Counted from the first letter of the stretch, positions 8,589 to 17,578 are shown. The stretch: 64,000 nt of DNA from Candidatus Aalborgicola danicus (GCA_016703945.1 JADJBC010000044.1:434001-498000); one strand, 5' to 3'. Notes: generated by a model not told the origin, from the sequence alone. Made by a program: numbers and translations.

Positions 8589-10346
8589 CTATGCCCCCGG
8601 GTGTTGATAGACCGTGACGCGGTTGCGTCCTTCGTTCTTGGCAAAGTACAAGGCCTTGTCAGCCGCGGCCAGTGTCTCTTCAAAGTTGAGTGGCCCGTCG
8701 ATGTCGCGTGTCGCAATGCCAAAGCTGGCTGTGATCTCAAATTCGAAGCCACTGGGGCTGGTGTCGATGGCGGCAATGGCGGCACGGCAGCGCTCCGCCA
8801 CAGCCTTGACTTCTTCTGCTGTGAACTTCGGGAGGCAGATGCCAAATTCCTCCCCACCCAGGCGCCCCAGCATGTCGGTTTTGCGCAGTTGGGTCTTGAC
8901 GGCATCGGACACGTTCTTGAGCACCCAGTCGCCCGTGGCGTGGCCATAGGTGTCGTTGATTTTTTTGAAAAAATCCATGTCAAACAGCACCAGGCTTACG
9001 CGCTGGCGGCTGTCTTTGAAGGCCTGTTGTGCACACGCCATGAAGTGCGACCGGTTGCTGACCTGGGTAAGTCCATCGATTTGTGCGGACTGGCGGAAGA
9101 CGTTTTTTTGCTGCAACGTCCTGACGAGCCATGCGCCCAGAATGGTCAACACGATCAGGCCCAGGGTCGACAACAAGATCAGGTTCTCGTAACGTCCATC
9201 CTGCAGGGCTTTTTCCATGCCGAGATTTTTGTTTTTTTGCTCCAGTAAGGCCAGTTGATTGGCCTTGTCCTGGGTGTCGAACTTGACGCGTTGGTAAGCC
9301 AGGTTTTTCTGCAACTGGTCGTCCAGCACCTCTTTCTTGAGTGCCAGATTGAGTTCGTAGTAGCCAATGGCTGCGGCCAGTTGCCCTTGGGCACGCTTGA
9401 TGGCGGCCATGGTTTCGCTGGACTTCTCTTGCAGCAACAGAACGCGCGCCCGCTGGGCACGCTGGTAGGCCTGAAGGCCGTAATGTTCCGCCCGCTCCGC
9501 ATTGCCGGTCTTGAGGTAGGCGCGGGCCAAGGCATCGTCAAGTTGCGTAGCGTAGTCTGACTCCGGGCTCAGCACGGAATACTCCTGCAGCAGCGGCAGA
9601 CTGGTTGCGATGCCTTTCACATAACTGCCGGAGTCAACCAGATCGATTGCTGCATAGGTCTTGACAATCAGTGCAATAAACTGGTTTTTGTTTGCTTCGC
9701 AGGCCAGGATGGCATCCTGTACTTGCGAGCGAGCAAGGACGTTGTCTCCACGTGTGTAATTCGTCTCGACCTTGTTGCCAAGACCCATACATGCAGCGTA
9801 GGAGCCGATTGTGTCGCCTCGCAAGGCATAGATGCGCTCAGCAAAATCCAACGCCTCGTCATAGGCACGCAGTGATCGCAACAAGTTCAGTGCGCCCTGC
9901 AAGACCACAATTTTTGTCGAAGTCTTCTCAATTGCCGGAAGCAAAAGAACGGACTCATTCATTGCTTGCAGCGCACTTTCGTAGCGGCCCAGCGCGGTGT
10001 AGCCGTCAATCAACTCGTAGAGGAAACTTGCACGCCGTGCGGGCACCTTCACCTGGCTAAGAAACGACTGCACCAAAGCAACGCGCTCGGCATGCCTTCC
10101 CTTGTCACCCAGGGAATGTGCATAGGCAATTTGATACTTTTCGTTCTGCTCCGGCGTAAACGTTGGCTGCAACGCCTTGAGCTTTTCGAGCGCAGAGTCT
10201 GCCTCTTTCGGTGCAATACTGAGGTTTTTACGCACCTCCGACAGCAAAGCGTCAAACGTGTGTTGTTCTTCCGCAATCGTGCCAAACGAACACAGCAATC
10301 CAATAACAAGGGCTGCAAGTCCCCTGACGATGTAGTTGCCGACCAT
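8589..10346 (-). CDS. Membrane diguanylate cyclase with periplasmic TPR-like sensor
   Basis: The product is about 585 residues from the ATG at 10346; a TTG at 10373 would add nine. An N-terminal signal or anchor (VRGLAALVIGLLCSFGTIA) leads to a ~350-residue alpha-helical TPR-like region, then a membrane helix (LILLSTLGLIVLTILGAWLV, about 389-408). The C-terminal GGDEF domain has an intact active site written GGEEF (497-501) and an RxxD inhibitory site (RKTD, 488-491) five residues ahead. It should make cyclic di-GMP in response to an extracytoplasmic signal. It lies between the borosin precursor and its methyltransferase on the same strand with 30- and 7-base gaps, so it is probably co-transcribed. 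Neither start has a strong Shine-Dalgarno. Confidence 0.88.
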   Translation of the reverse strand: MVGNYIVRGLAALVIGLLCSFGTIAEEQHTFDALLSEVRKNLSIAPKEADSALEKLKALQPTFTPEQNEKYQIAYAHSLGDKGRHAERVALVQSFLSQVKVPARRASFLYELIDGYTALGRYESALQAMNESVLLLPAIEKTSTKIVVLQGALNLLRSLRAYDEALDFAERIYALRGDTIGSYAACMGLGNKVETNYTRGDNVLARSQVQDAILACEANKNQFIALIVKTYAAIDLVDSGSYVKGIATSLPLLQEYSVLSPESDYATQLDDALARAYLKTGNAERAEHYGLQAYQRAQRARVLLLQEKSSETMAAIKRAQGQLAAAIGYYELNLALKKEVLDDQLQKNLAYQRVKFDTQDKANQLALLEQKNKNLGMEKALQDGRYENLILLSTLGLIVLTILGAWLVRTLQQKNVFRQSAQIDGLTQVSNRSHFMACAQQAFKDSRQRVSLVLFDMDFFKKINDTYGHATGDWVLKNVSDAVKTQLRKTDMLGRLGGEEFGICLPKFTAEEVKAVAERCRAAIAAIDTSPSGFEFEITASFGIATRDIDGPLNFEETLAAADKALYFAKNEGRNRVTVYQHPGA

Positions 10347-10376
10347 CAGCGTCGCAATGTGTGCGCCTTGCAATGA

Positions 10377-10598
10377 TTAATAGGTCACATCGTTGTTCAC
10401 GACATTCAGTTTCGGGAGTTCGCTCGCATCAATTCCGGCCAAATTTGCTATGGAGGTTTTATCCCCCGACATGAAAGTCTGTTGCTCGATCGCATTCAAG
10501 CCAAACTGAGTCATTGCTGCAGCGGGATCGGCGTTGTGTGCCGCAACCGCGGTTGCGTCGGAATCCAGATGGTTCAAGTAATCGAGTAGTAGGGACAT
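10377..10598 (-). CDS. Candidate split-borosin precursor peptide (73 aa)
   Basis: The protein begins MSLLLDYLNHLDSDATAVAA and continues as an amphipathic helical leader with DPAAAMTQFGLNAIEQQTFM (24-43) and SGDKTSIANLAG (44-55). It ends in a short polar/aliphatic tail, LPKLNVVNNDVTY (61-73). Size, a leader with NP/DP-x-A-x-M-x-x-x-GL and a following M-x-GD element, and a short C-terminal core resemble the borosin-binding-domain precursors of split borosins such as Shewanella SonA. The tail's adjacent aliphatics (L64, V66, V67, V71) are plausible N-methylation sites. AAAGG about 10 bases upstream can serve as ribosome binding site. The stop is followed in the same frame by the cyclase start. 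No protease or cyclase for maturation is seen. Confidence 0.75.
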   Translation of the reverse strand: MSLLLDYLNHLDSDATAVAAHNADPAAAMTQFGLNAIEQQTFMSGDKTSIANLAGIDASELPKLNVVNNDVTY

Positions 10599-10655
10599 TG
10601 CAGGGACCTTTGATGATTACGAAGAGGGGGTGCCGGGACCAGCGACCTCAATCGG

Positions 10656-10683
10656 ATTCTATAACCCGTGTAAGCATTTGTAA
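10656..10683 (-). promoter_or_regulatory. Candidate promoter with TGTAA direct repeat for the borosin cassette
   Basis: On the minus strand TTACAA (10683-10678) and TAGAAT (10661-10656) are separated by 16 bases, placing transcription start near 10649, about 50 bases before the precursor. Overlapping the -35 is a direct repeat, TGTAA-GCATT-TGTAA on the plus strand (10669-10683). Its 5-5-5 spacing is the pattern bound by OmpR-family response regulators. The 100-base gap after the efflux gene shows no clear terminator. Confidence 0.4.
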
Positions 10684-10698
10684 CCCACGATAAGGGGT

Positions 10699-12159
10699 CT
10701 ATTTCCACCCGCCGCCCAGCACCTTGTACAACGTCACCAGATTTTGCACCTGCTGAGCTTGGACCAACACGGCCGCCTGTTGCGCTGCAAATAATGAACG
10801 TTGGGCGTCCAGTACGTCAAAAGCATTGGACGCGCCATGTTTGAAGCGCAGGTCGGTCAGGTCCATGCGGGTCTTCTCGGCCGCCATTTGAGCGTTCTGG
10901 GCGCGCAGTTGCTCGCCGAGCGTCGCGCGGCCGACCAGGGCGTCGGCCACTTCACGGAATCCGGTCTGAATTGCTTTTTCGTACTGCGCCACAGCAATGT
11001 CGCGTGCTACCTTGGCAGATTCCAAGTTGGCCTGGTTGCGGCCATAGTCGAAGATCGGTAGCAGCAACTGCGGTACGAATGTCCATGCGGATGTGCCGTT
11101 GCTGAATAACGTGTCCAGATCATTGCTGACCACGCCCGCGCTGCCGGTCAGTGCGATGCGGGGGAAAAAGGCGGCCCGTGCCGCACCAATGTTGGCGTTG
11201 TTGGCCAGCAGCTGTTGTTCGGCCTGGCGAATGTCGGGGCGGCGCGCCAGTAGTTCAGATGGCACGCCGGCTGGCAGGTCCGGCAGCATGCCCTGGGCTG
11301 TGATGGCCAGCCCGGCCGGCAGGTCGGCGGGCAGGGGCTGGCCAACCAGCAGGGTCAACGTGTTTTCGTCCTGCGCCCGCAAACGTGTGGTTTGGGCGAA
11401 AGCCGCCTTGGCGCCTTCCAGTAAAGACTGGGCCTGGCTCAGCTCCAGCTTGGACGCGGCTTCGTTGTCAAATTTGAGTTGGGTCAACCGCAAAGACTCT
11501 TGCCGTGTGGCCAACGATTCGCGGGTGACACGCAGCAGTTCATCATTGGCCAGCAGGCTCAAATAGGTGTTGGCTACCGCAGCTATCAAACTGATCTGCA
11601 CGGTCTTGCGGGCCTCTTCAGAGCCCAACACCTGGGCCTGTGCGGCCTGGCTCAATGCGCGCACGCGGCCAAAGAAATCCAGCTCGTATGCAGTAACGCT
11701 AAGGCCCGCGGTGTAGCTGCTGTTGATGGCACCCGACGCCACCGGGCCGCGGCTGCCGGTGATGCCGGCATTCAGCGTGGGCATCTCGTCCGCACGGCGC
11801 ACGTTGTACTGGGCGCGGGTCTGTTCGATGGCCAACACGGCGATGCGCAGATCGCGGTTGTTCTGTAGCGATAGCTCAATCAGCCGCTTCAGGCGGGCAT
11901 CTTTGAAGAAATCTTGCCAGGCGATGTCGTCTGTCGCAGCAGCAGTTGCATTTGCTGCTGCGCCGGTGGCACTGTCGGCGGCGAAGCTGCCGGCCACCGG
12001 GGCGGCGGGCCGCTCGTAGGCAGGGATGAAGCTGCAGCCCACCGTGGCGAACAGCGCTGCCGACAGGGCGGTCATACGCAGAAGACCGCTTGACAGACGG
12101 GACTTGCCATGGGGTGCGAAGCGGGTTGCATGCGGCGTATTCATTGGCAAATTATTCAT
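10699..12159 (-). CDS. RND efflux outer-membrane lipoprotein (NodT/OprM family)
   Basis: 486 residues from the ATG at 12159. The start overlaps the RND pump stop by 8 bases (ATGAATAA) and has GGAG upstream. A lipobox (LFATVGCS) follows the signal sequence, and the two tandem OEP domains are typical of TolC-like channels (NRDLRIAVLAIEQTRAQYNVRRADEMP, RPDIRQAEQQLLANNANIGAARAAFFPRI). It supplies the outer-membrane duct for the pump at 12152-15307. The open frame extends to 12300 but only inside the upstream gene. Confidence 0.92.
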   Translation of the reverse strand: MNNLPMNTPHATRFAPHGKSRLSSGLLRMTALSAALFATVGCSFIPAYERPAAPVAGSFAADSATGAAANATAAATDDIAWQDFFKDARLKRLIELSLQNNRDLRIAVLAIEQTRAQYNVRRADEMPTLNAGITGSRGPVASGAINSSYTAGLSVTAYELDFFGRVRALSQAAQAQVLGSEEARKTVQISLIAAVANTYLSLLANDELLRVTRESLATRQESLRLTQLKFDNEAASKLELSQAQSLLEGAKAAFAQTTRLRAQDENTLTLLVGQPLPADLPAGLAITAQGMLPDLPAGVPSELLARRPDIRQAEQQLLANNANIGAARAAFFPRIALTGSAGVVSNDLDTLFSNGTSAWTFVPQLLLPIFDYGRNQANLESAKVARDIAVAQYEKAIQTGFREVADALVGRATLGEQLRAQNAQMAAEKTRMDLTDLRFKHGASNAFDVLDAQRSLFAAQQAAVLVQAQQVQNLVTLYKVLGGGWK

Positions 12160-15100
12160 GGCTATCCACTCCGATCTGGTGGCCATGGGCCGCATCAAAC
12201 TGGTGTTGGCGTTCGCTGCCCTTGAAGATAGAGCGCACCACCACAAAGAAGATGGGGACGAAGAAAACGGCGAGGATGGTACCCACCAAGCTGCCACCAA
12301 TCACGCCGGTGCCAATGGCGCGCTGGCTGGCCGAGCCGGCGCCACTGGAGATGGCCAGCGGCAGCACACCCAGCATAAAGGCCATGGAGGTCATCAAGAT
12401 GGGCCTGAACCGCATGTGGGCCGCGGCCAATGCGGCCTGCACGGCTGTCTTGCCCTGGGCCTGCAAATCCTTGGCAAACTCGATGATCAGAATCGCGTTT
12501 TTGGCGGACAGGCCGATGATGGTGATCAACCCGACCTGGAAGTACACGTCGTTGGAGTATCCCCGCATCACCGTGGCCAACAGAACACCGAGCACACCCA
12601 CGGGCACCACCAGAATGACCGCTAACGGGATGGACCAGCTCTCGTACAACGCCGCCAGGCACAAGAAGACAGCCAGGATGGCAAAGCCGTACAAGATCAG
12701 GGCTTGTGAGCCGGCGATTTTTTCTTCGCGTGACAAACCGGTCCACTCAAAGGCAAACCCTTCGGGCAACTGGGCGGCCAGTTTTTCCATCTCGTCCATG
12801 GCGTCGCCGGTGCTGTAGCCGGGGGCTGCGGAGCCGCCAATACGCATGGCGGGGTAGCCGTTGTAACGAATGGTCTGCATCGCGCCTTTGATCCAGCGGG
12901 TGCTGGCAAAGGCGGACAGCGGCACGGGCACGCCGCGAGCGTTAGGGGTGGTCAGCTTCAAAATGTCGTCTGGTTGCATACGTGCTGTGGCATCGGCCTG
13001 CACCACCACGCGTTGCAGACGGCCCTGGTTGGGGAAGTCGTTGATATAGGCCGAGCCCAGTGCGGTGGAAATGGTGCTGTTGATGGAGTCAAAACTCACC
13101 GACAGTGCGCTGGCCTTGTCACGGTCAATGTCGATTTGCAATTGCGGCGCATCCTCCAGGCCGTCGGGGCGCACTTGCGTCAAAACTTTGCTCTTGGATG
13201 CCAAACCCATCAACTGGTTGCGCGCGGCCACCAGGGCCTCATGCCCCTTGCCACCGCGGTCTTGCAGGCGGAAGGTAAAGCCAGACGCCTGGCCCAGCTC
13301 GGGTATGGCTGGCGGGCTCAAGGGGAAAACAAAGGCATCGCGTATGCCCATCAAACCACCAAAAGCGCGTCCGGCAATGGCTTGTGCAGATTGCCCCTCA
13401 CCCTTGCGTTCGGACCAGTCTTTGAGCGTGATAAATCCGAACGCGGCATTTTGTCCCTGGCCCGAAAAGCTGAAGCCCAGTACACCGACCATGCTTTGCA
13501 CTTCGGGCTGTTTGAGCATAAAGGCTTCGACCTGCTCCATGACGTTTTGCGTGCGCTCACGGGTGGCACCTGGCGGCAGCTGGATACTGACCAGCATGGT
13601 GCCCTGGTCTTCATTGGGCAAGAAGGCCGTGGGCAGGCGCACATACATCACACCCACCACGGCAATGATGGCTGCGTAGATGATCAGGTAGCGGCCAGCG
13701 CGCGACAGGATGCGGGCGACCCAGCCTTCGTAACTTTTTGCAGTGCGTGAGAAGCCGCGGTTAAACCAGCCAAAGAAACCGGTCTTGGCATGGTGATGCC
13801 CAGCCTCTACCGGTTTCAGTAAGGTGGCGCACAGTGCGGGCGTGAGCGATAAGGCCATGAAGGCGGAGAAAGAGATCGATGCCACCATCACCGCCGAGAA
13901 CTGGCGGTAGATATTGCCCACCGAGCCCTGGAAGAATGCCAGTGGCACAAACACGGCAATCAGCACCACGGTCACACCGATGATGGCGCCCGATATCTGG
14001 CCCATGGCCTTGCGTGTGGCCTGCAGTGGCGGCAGGCCTTCTTCGCTCATGATGCGCTCGACGTTCTCCACCACCACGATGGCGTCGTCCACCACAATGC
14101 CGATCACCAGCACCATGCCAAACATAGTCAACACGTTGATGGAGAAGCCTAAGCCCAGCAGCGTGGCAAAGGTGCCCAAGAGTGCCACCGGCACCACGAT
14201 GGTGGGGATGATGGTGTAGCGCCAATTCTGCAGGAACAGGAACATCACCAAAAACACCAAAATGACGGCCTCAATCAGCGTCTCGGCCACCTGGGAGATG
14301 GAGATTTTGACGAAGCGCGACGCATCGTACGGAATGGTCCACTTCACACCGGCGGGAAAGTAGGGCTGCAACTGCGCCATGCGCTCGCGCACCGCCTTGG
14401 CTGCGGCAAGTGCGTTGCCACTGGGCGCCAATTGAACACCAATACCAGCCGCAGGCTTGCCGTTCAGACGCGCCGATGTGGCATAGGTTTGTGCGCCCAG
14501 CTCGATGCGGGCCACGTCGCGCAGGCGCACGGTGGAACCATCGGTGTTGGCGCGCAGCACAATGTTGCCAAACTGCTCCACGGTACTGAGTTGGCCATTC
14601 ACCACCACCGTGGCAGCAATGGTTTGGCCGGCGATATTGGGAAGCTCACCAATGGTGCCCGACGACACCTGCGCGTTTTGCGAGCGGATGGCGGTATTGA
14701 CCTCGGCAGCGGACAGGTTGTAGCCGCTGAGCTTGGCCGGGTCTACCCAGATGCGCATGGCGCGCTCGGTGCCAAACAACTGGGCTTGGCCGATGCCGGG
14801 CAGGCGCTGGATTTCGGGCAGCACGTTGCGGGATGCATAGTCGCCCAGGGCCACGATGTCGATGTCCGGGTTGTCGCTGGACAACATCGTGAACAGCAGG
14901 AAGTTGGAACGTGCCTTGTCCACCCGCACACCAGCCTGCGTGACAGCCGCCGGCAGGCGCGGCGCGGCACGCGACAGGCGGTTTTGCACATCCACCTGCG
15001 CCAGATCGGCATTGGTGCCGGGCTCAAAACTGATGGAGATGGAACCCGTGCCGTTGGCCTGCGCCACCGACTCCATGTAGATCATGCCGGGCGAGCCATT

Positions 15101-15307
15101 CATTTCGCGCTCGATCACGCTGAGCACACTGTCTTCCAGTATTTGGGCCGATGCGCCGGGGTAACCTGCCGAAACAATGATGGTGGGTGGTGCCACCGGC
15201 GGGTATTGGGCAATGGGCAATTGCGTGATCGCCACGCCGCCCATCACCATGATGAACAGCGCAATCACCCATGCAAAGATGGGGCGGTCGATGAAGAACT
15301 GGGCCAT
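12152..15307 (-). CDS. RND multidrug efflux pump, HAE1 family (AcrB/MexB-like)
   Basis: The 1051-residue product starts MAQFFIDRPIFAWVIALFIM, the classic AcrB/MexB N-terminus, and has LPIAQYPPVAPP. It carries the proton-relay aspartates in GIVVDDAIVVVENVERIM near residue 400 and a C-terminal half beginning near GRYLIIYAAIIAVVGVMYV. It is a proton-driven trimer exporting hydrophobic or amphiphilic drugs from the periplasm and inner membrane. It lies 12 bases after the adaptor gene and overlaps the outer-membrane gene, so adaptor-pump-channel form one operon. Confidence 0.95.
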   Translation of the reverse strand: MAQFFIDRPIFAWVIALFIMVMGGVAITQLPIAQYPPVAPPTIIVSAGYPGASAQILEDSVLSVIEREMNGSPGMIYMESVAQANGTGSISISFEPGTNADLAQVDVQNRLSRAAPRLPAAVTQAGVRVDKARSNFLLFTMLSSDNPDIDIVALGDYASRNVLPEIQRLPGIGQAQLFGTERAMRIWVDPAKLSGYNLSAAEVNTAIRSQNAQVSSGTIGELPNIAGQTIAATVVVNGQLSTVEQFGNIVLRANTDGSTVRLRDVARIELGAQTYATSARLNGKPAAGIGVQLAPSGNALAAAKAVRERMAQLQPYFPAGVKWTIPYDASRFVKISISQVAETLIEAVILVFLVMFLFLQNWRYTIIPTIVVPVALLGTFATLLGLGFSINVLTMFGMVLVIGIVVDDAIVVVENVERIMSEEGLPPLQATRKAMGQISGAIIGVTVVLIAVFVPLAFFQGSVGNIYRQFSAVMVASISFSAFMALSLTPALCATLLKPVEAGHHHAKTGFFGWFNRGFSRTAKSYEGWVARILSRAGRYLIIYAAIIAVVGVMYVRLPTAFLPNEDQGTMLVSIQLPPGATRERTQNVMEQVEAFMLKQPEVQSMVGVLGFSFSGQGQNAAFGFITLKDWSERKGEGQSAQAIAGRAFGGLMGIRDAFVFPLSPPAIPELGQASGFTFRLQDRGGKGHEALVAARNQLMGLASKSKVLTQVRPDGLEDAPQLQIDIDRDKASALSVSFDSINSTISTALGSAYINDFPNQGRLQRVVVQADATARMQPDDILKLTTPNARGVPVPLSAFASTRWIKGAMQTIRYNGYPAMRIGGSAAPGYSTGDAMDEMEKLAAQLPEGFAFEWTGLSREEKIAGSQALILYGFAILAVFLCLAALYESWSIPLAVILVVPVGVLGVLLATVMRGYSNDVYFQVGLITIIGLSAKNAILIIEFAKDLQAQGKTAVQAALAAAHMRFRPILMTSMAFMLGVLPLAISSGAGSASQRAIGTGVIGGSLVGTILAVFFVPIFFVVVRSIFKGSERQHQFDAAHGHQIGVDSHE

Positions 15308-15319
15308 GTGCAGAGCCCC

Positions 15320-16588
15320 TTATTTGCTGGCCGCTGCCGACGGGGCCGCTGCGGGTGCCGTCGCTGGCGCGGATGCCGGTGCGGATGCAGGTGCAGAGGC
15401 CGCTGCACCGGCTTTCCAAGGCACGGGCTTGACCGGCGCGCCGGGCACCATCATCTTCTGGAAGCCATCCACAATGACCTGCTCACCGGGCTTGAGTCCG
15501 TCCAGCACCACCCACTGGCTGCCTTGGGCATTGCCAATTTTGATAGGGCGCGGCGTGGGCTTGCTGTCGGCTCCGACCACCAACACGGTATCCCCTTGGT
15601 TGGTGCGGGTAACCGCCTGCTGCGGCAGCAAAATACCGGAAGGAATCTCGGCCTGCGACAGGCGCACACGCACATACTGACCGGGCAACAGCAGGCCGTC
15701 CGGGTTGGGTACTTCGGCGCGCAAGGTAATCTGCCCGCTGGTTGCGTCCACCGTCAAATCGGTGAACAGCAGCTTGCCCTGGCGCGGCAGCTCGCTGCCG
15801 TCTTCCAGCACCACACGCACCGGCACCGAACCATCACCCGCGCTGCGGACTTGCTTGGCGGCAATGGCCTTGCGCAGGCGCAGCACATCGGTCGTGGACT
15901 GGGTGAAGTTCACGTAGACCGTGTCGGTTTGCTGGATGACGGCCAACTGCGTGGCCTCGGCCGCACTGACCAGCGCGCCTTCGGTCACCAGCGACTGGCC
16001 TATGCGACCGGAGATAGGAGCGTTGACCGACGCGTAGTCCAGGTTGATCTGTGCCGTTTGCGCGGCTGCCTTGGCAGTGGCGACATCGGCCTCGGCCTGC
16101 TTTTGTGTGGTCAGCAGCGCGAAGTATTCCTGCTTGCTGATGGCGTTGGCCTCCACCAGCGGTTTGTAGCGTTCTACCTGGGCGGTTGCCTGGGCCAGAT
16201 TGGCCTGGCCCTTGGCAAGGCTAGCCAGTGCGCTTTCCAAAGCTGCGCGATAGGGGCCAGCGTCTATCTGGTACAGGGCCTGGCCGGCCTTGACCTCGCT
16301 ACCCTCGCGGAACAGGCGTTTGAGCACCACGCCGTTGACCCGGGCCCGCACCTGCGCCACACGCAGCGCGCTGACACGGCCGGGCAGCTCGGTCTGCAAG
16401 GCCACCGCTTCATTCGCAACTGTCACCACCCCCACTGTTGCCGGTGGTGGCCCGCCCGCGCCACCACCGCCTCCGGGCGCTGCATCCTTGGCACCGCAGG
16501 CAGCCAGTAGCGCGGCCAAAGGTAGAACGGCGAGCAGGGCAGGGCGGGGCTGGTGTGCAAAGGCGAAAACGGTACGGTACGAGGACAT
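15320..16588 (-). CDS. RND efflux periplasmic adaptor lipoprotein (AcrA/MexA-like)
   Basis: 422 residues with a lipoprotein signal ending LAALLAACGAKD, a glycine-rich linker and the barrel-sandwich/alpha-hairpin order of membrane fusion proteins (LPGRVSALRVAQVRARVNGVV, GSEVKAGQALYQID, NLDYASVNAPISGRIG). A long Ala/Pro-rich tail (residues ~395-420, repeated ASAPASAPAS) is a low-complexity extension. It is the first gene of the pump operon; AGGA lies upstream of the ATG. It is divergent from the TetR gene at 16749 across an AcrR-like operator. Confidence 0.92.
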   Translation of the reverse strand: MSSYRTVFAFAHQPRPALLAVLPLAALLAACGAKDAAPGGGGGAGGPPPATVGVVTVANEAVALQTELPGRVSALRVAQVRARVNGVVLKRLFREGSEVKAGQALYQIDAGPYRAALESALASLAKGQANLAQATAQVERYKPLVEANAISKQEYFALLTTQKQAEADVATAKAAAQTAQINLDYASVNAPISGRIGQSLVTEGALVSAAEATQLAVIQQTDTVYVNFTQSTTDVLRLRKAIAAKQVRSAGDGSVPVRVVLEDGSELPRQGKLLFTDLTVDATSGQITLRAEVPNPDGLLLPGQYVRVRLSQAEIPSGILLPQQAVTRTNQGDTVLVVGADSKPTPRPIKIGNAQGSQWVVLDGLKPGEQVIVDGFQKMMVPGAPVKPVPWKAGAAASAPASAPASAPATAPAAAPSAAASK

Positions 16589-16678
16589 AGGGAATCCTTA
16601 GGGATGGCAAAAACGGGGACCTGAAGGGAGCGCGGGCGCAGCACAGCGGGCTGGCAATTTCAAAAATCTGGATTAGTA

Positions 16679-16698
16679 TACATACACGAATGAATGTA
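16679..16698. promoter_or_regulatory. AcrR-type operator
   Basis: TACATACACGAATGAATGTA is an imperfect palindrome (14 of 20 positions self-complementary). As recalled, it closely resembles the E. coli acrAB operator bound by AcrR. It sits between the divergent adaptor gene (start 16588) and the AcrR-like TetR gene (start 16749), where a regulator of both would bind. Confidence 0.6.
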
Positions 16699-16748
16699 AA
16701 TAGACCCCCAGCCCGCAATAACCCTGTTGGCAACATAGTCCCATAAAT

Positions 16749-17372
16749 ATGGCCCGCAAAACCAAAGAAGACGCTCTTATCACCCGCGATTTGATACTGG
16801 ACGCGGCCGAGCGCGTGTTCCTGCGCCGGGGTGTGGCCCGTTCCGCATTGCAAGAGATTGCCGAAGAGGCCCATCTGACCCGCGGTGCCATTTACTGGCA
16901 TTTTCAGAACAAGGCCGACGTGTTTGATGCCATGCTGCAGCGCGTGAAGTTGCCCATGTTGACCCGGCTCAACAGCCAGCCCGAAGCCGAATCCGATAAT
17001 CCCTTGCAGCACCTGCGCCAGAACGTGGCCGCGGCCTTTAACGAAACCGTGCACAACCTGCAGGTGCGCCGGGTGTTTGAGATTGCCTCACACCGGGTGG
17101 AATACGGCGACGACCTGCAGGCCGTGCGCGAACGGCACATCACGCATCGCACCGAGCGTGTGGTGGACCTGGCGCGTGTCCTGGCAATGGCGCAGGCCAA
17201 GGGCCAGGTGCGCCCGCAGTTGGAAACACATGCCGCCGCCGTGGGTCTGTACGCCCTGCTGGACGGCTTGATGTCCAACTGGCTGCTGCAGCCCGAGGCC
17301 TTTGATCTGGAGGTGGTGGGTGCCCAGGCGCTGGATGCTTATCTGGTGGGCTTGGGTGGGGTGCCGCAGTAG
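16749..17372 (+). CDS. TetR-family efflux repressor (AcrR/TtgR-like)
   Basis: 207 residues. The N-terminal helix-turn-helix has FLRRGVARSALQEIAEEAHLTRGAIYWHFQNKADVF (24-59), the form shared by AcrR, TtgR and SmeT. The C-terminal half is the ligand pocket typical of this subfamily (IASHRVEYGDDLQAV, LMSNWLLQPEAFDL). It is expected to repress the divergent RND operon and itself, with release on binding pump substrates. Confidence 0.9.
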   Translation: MARKTKEDALITRDLILDAAERVFLRRGVARSALQEIAEEAHLTRGAIYWHFQNKADVFDAMLQRVKLPMLTRLNSQPEAESDNPLQHLRQNVAAAFNETVHNLQVRRVFEIASHRVEYGDDLQAVRERHITHRTERVVDLARVLAMAQAKGQVRPQLETHAAAVGLYALLDGLMSNWLLQPEAFDLEVVGAQALDAYLVGLGGVPQ

Positions 17373-17578
17373 CTTGTGCTGTTGATAGAGAGTCGGCAAG
17401 CCGTGGACACGCACCATGGCTTCGGTGCGGCAGCGAACAGACTCACGGGGGCGGCTTGAATATTCTTTGAAAACGCCGAATTGATACGGCGTAAGTCCGG
17501 GCTGCCCGATCAATGCCCAGGAAAGTATCCAGGGAGCAATGTAGGCTACGGAACATTTGTCTCACTGAAAGTGCCTCC

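Noticed and set aside
14432..16510. 692-codon open frame on the plus strand
   Set aside because: It lies antisense to the RND pump and adaptor genes, is rich in His, Gly and Arg with no domain, and is a mirror of high-GC codon use.
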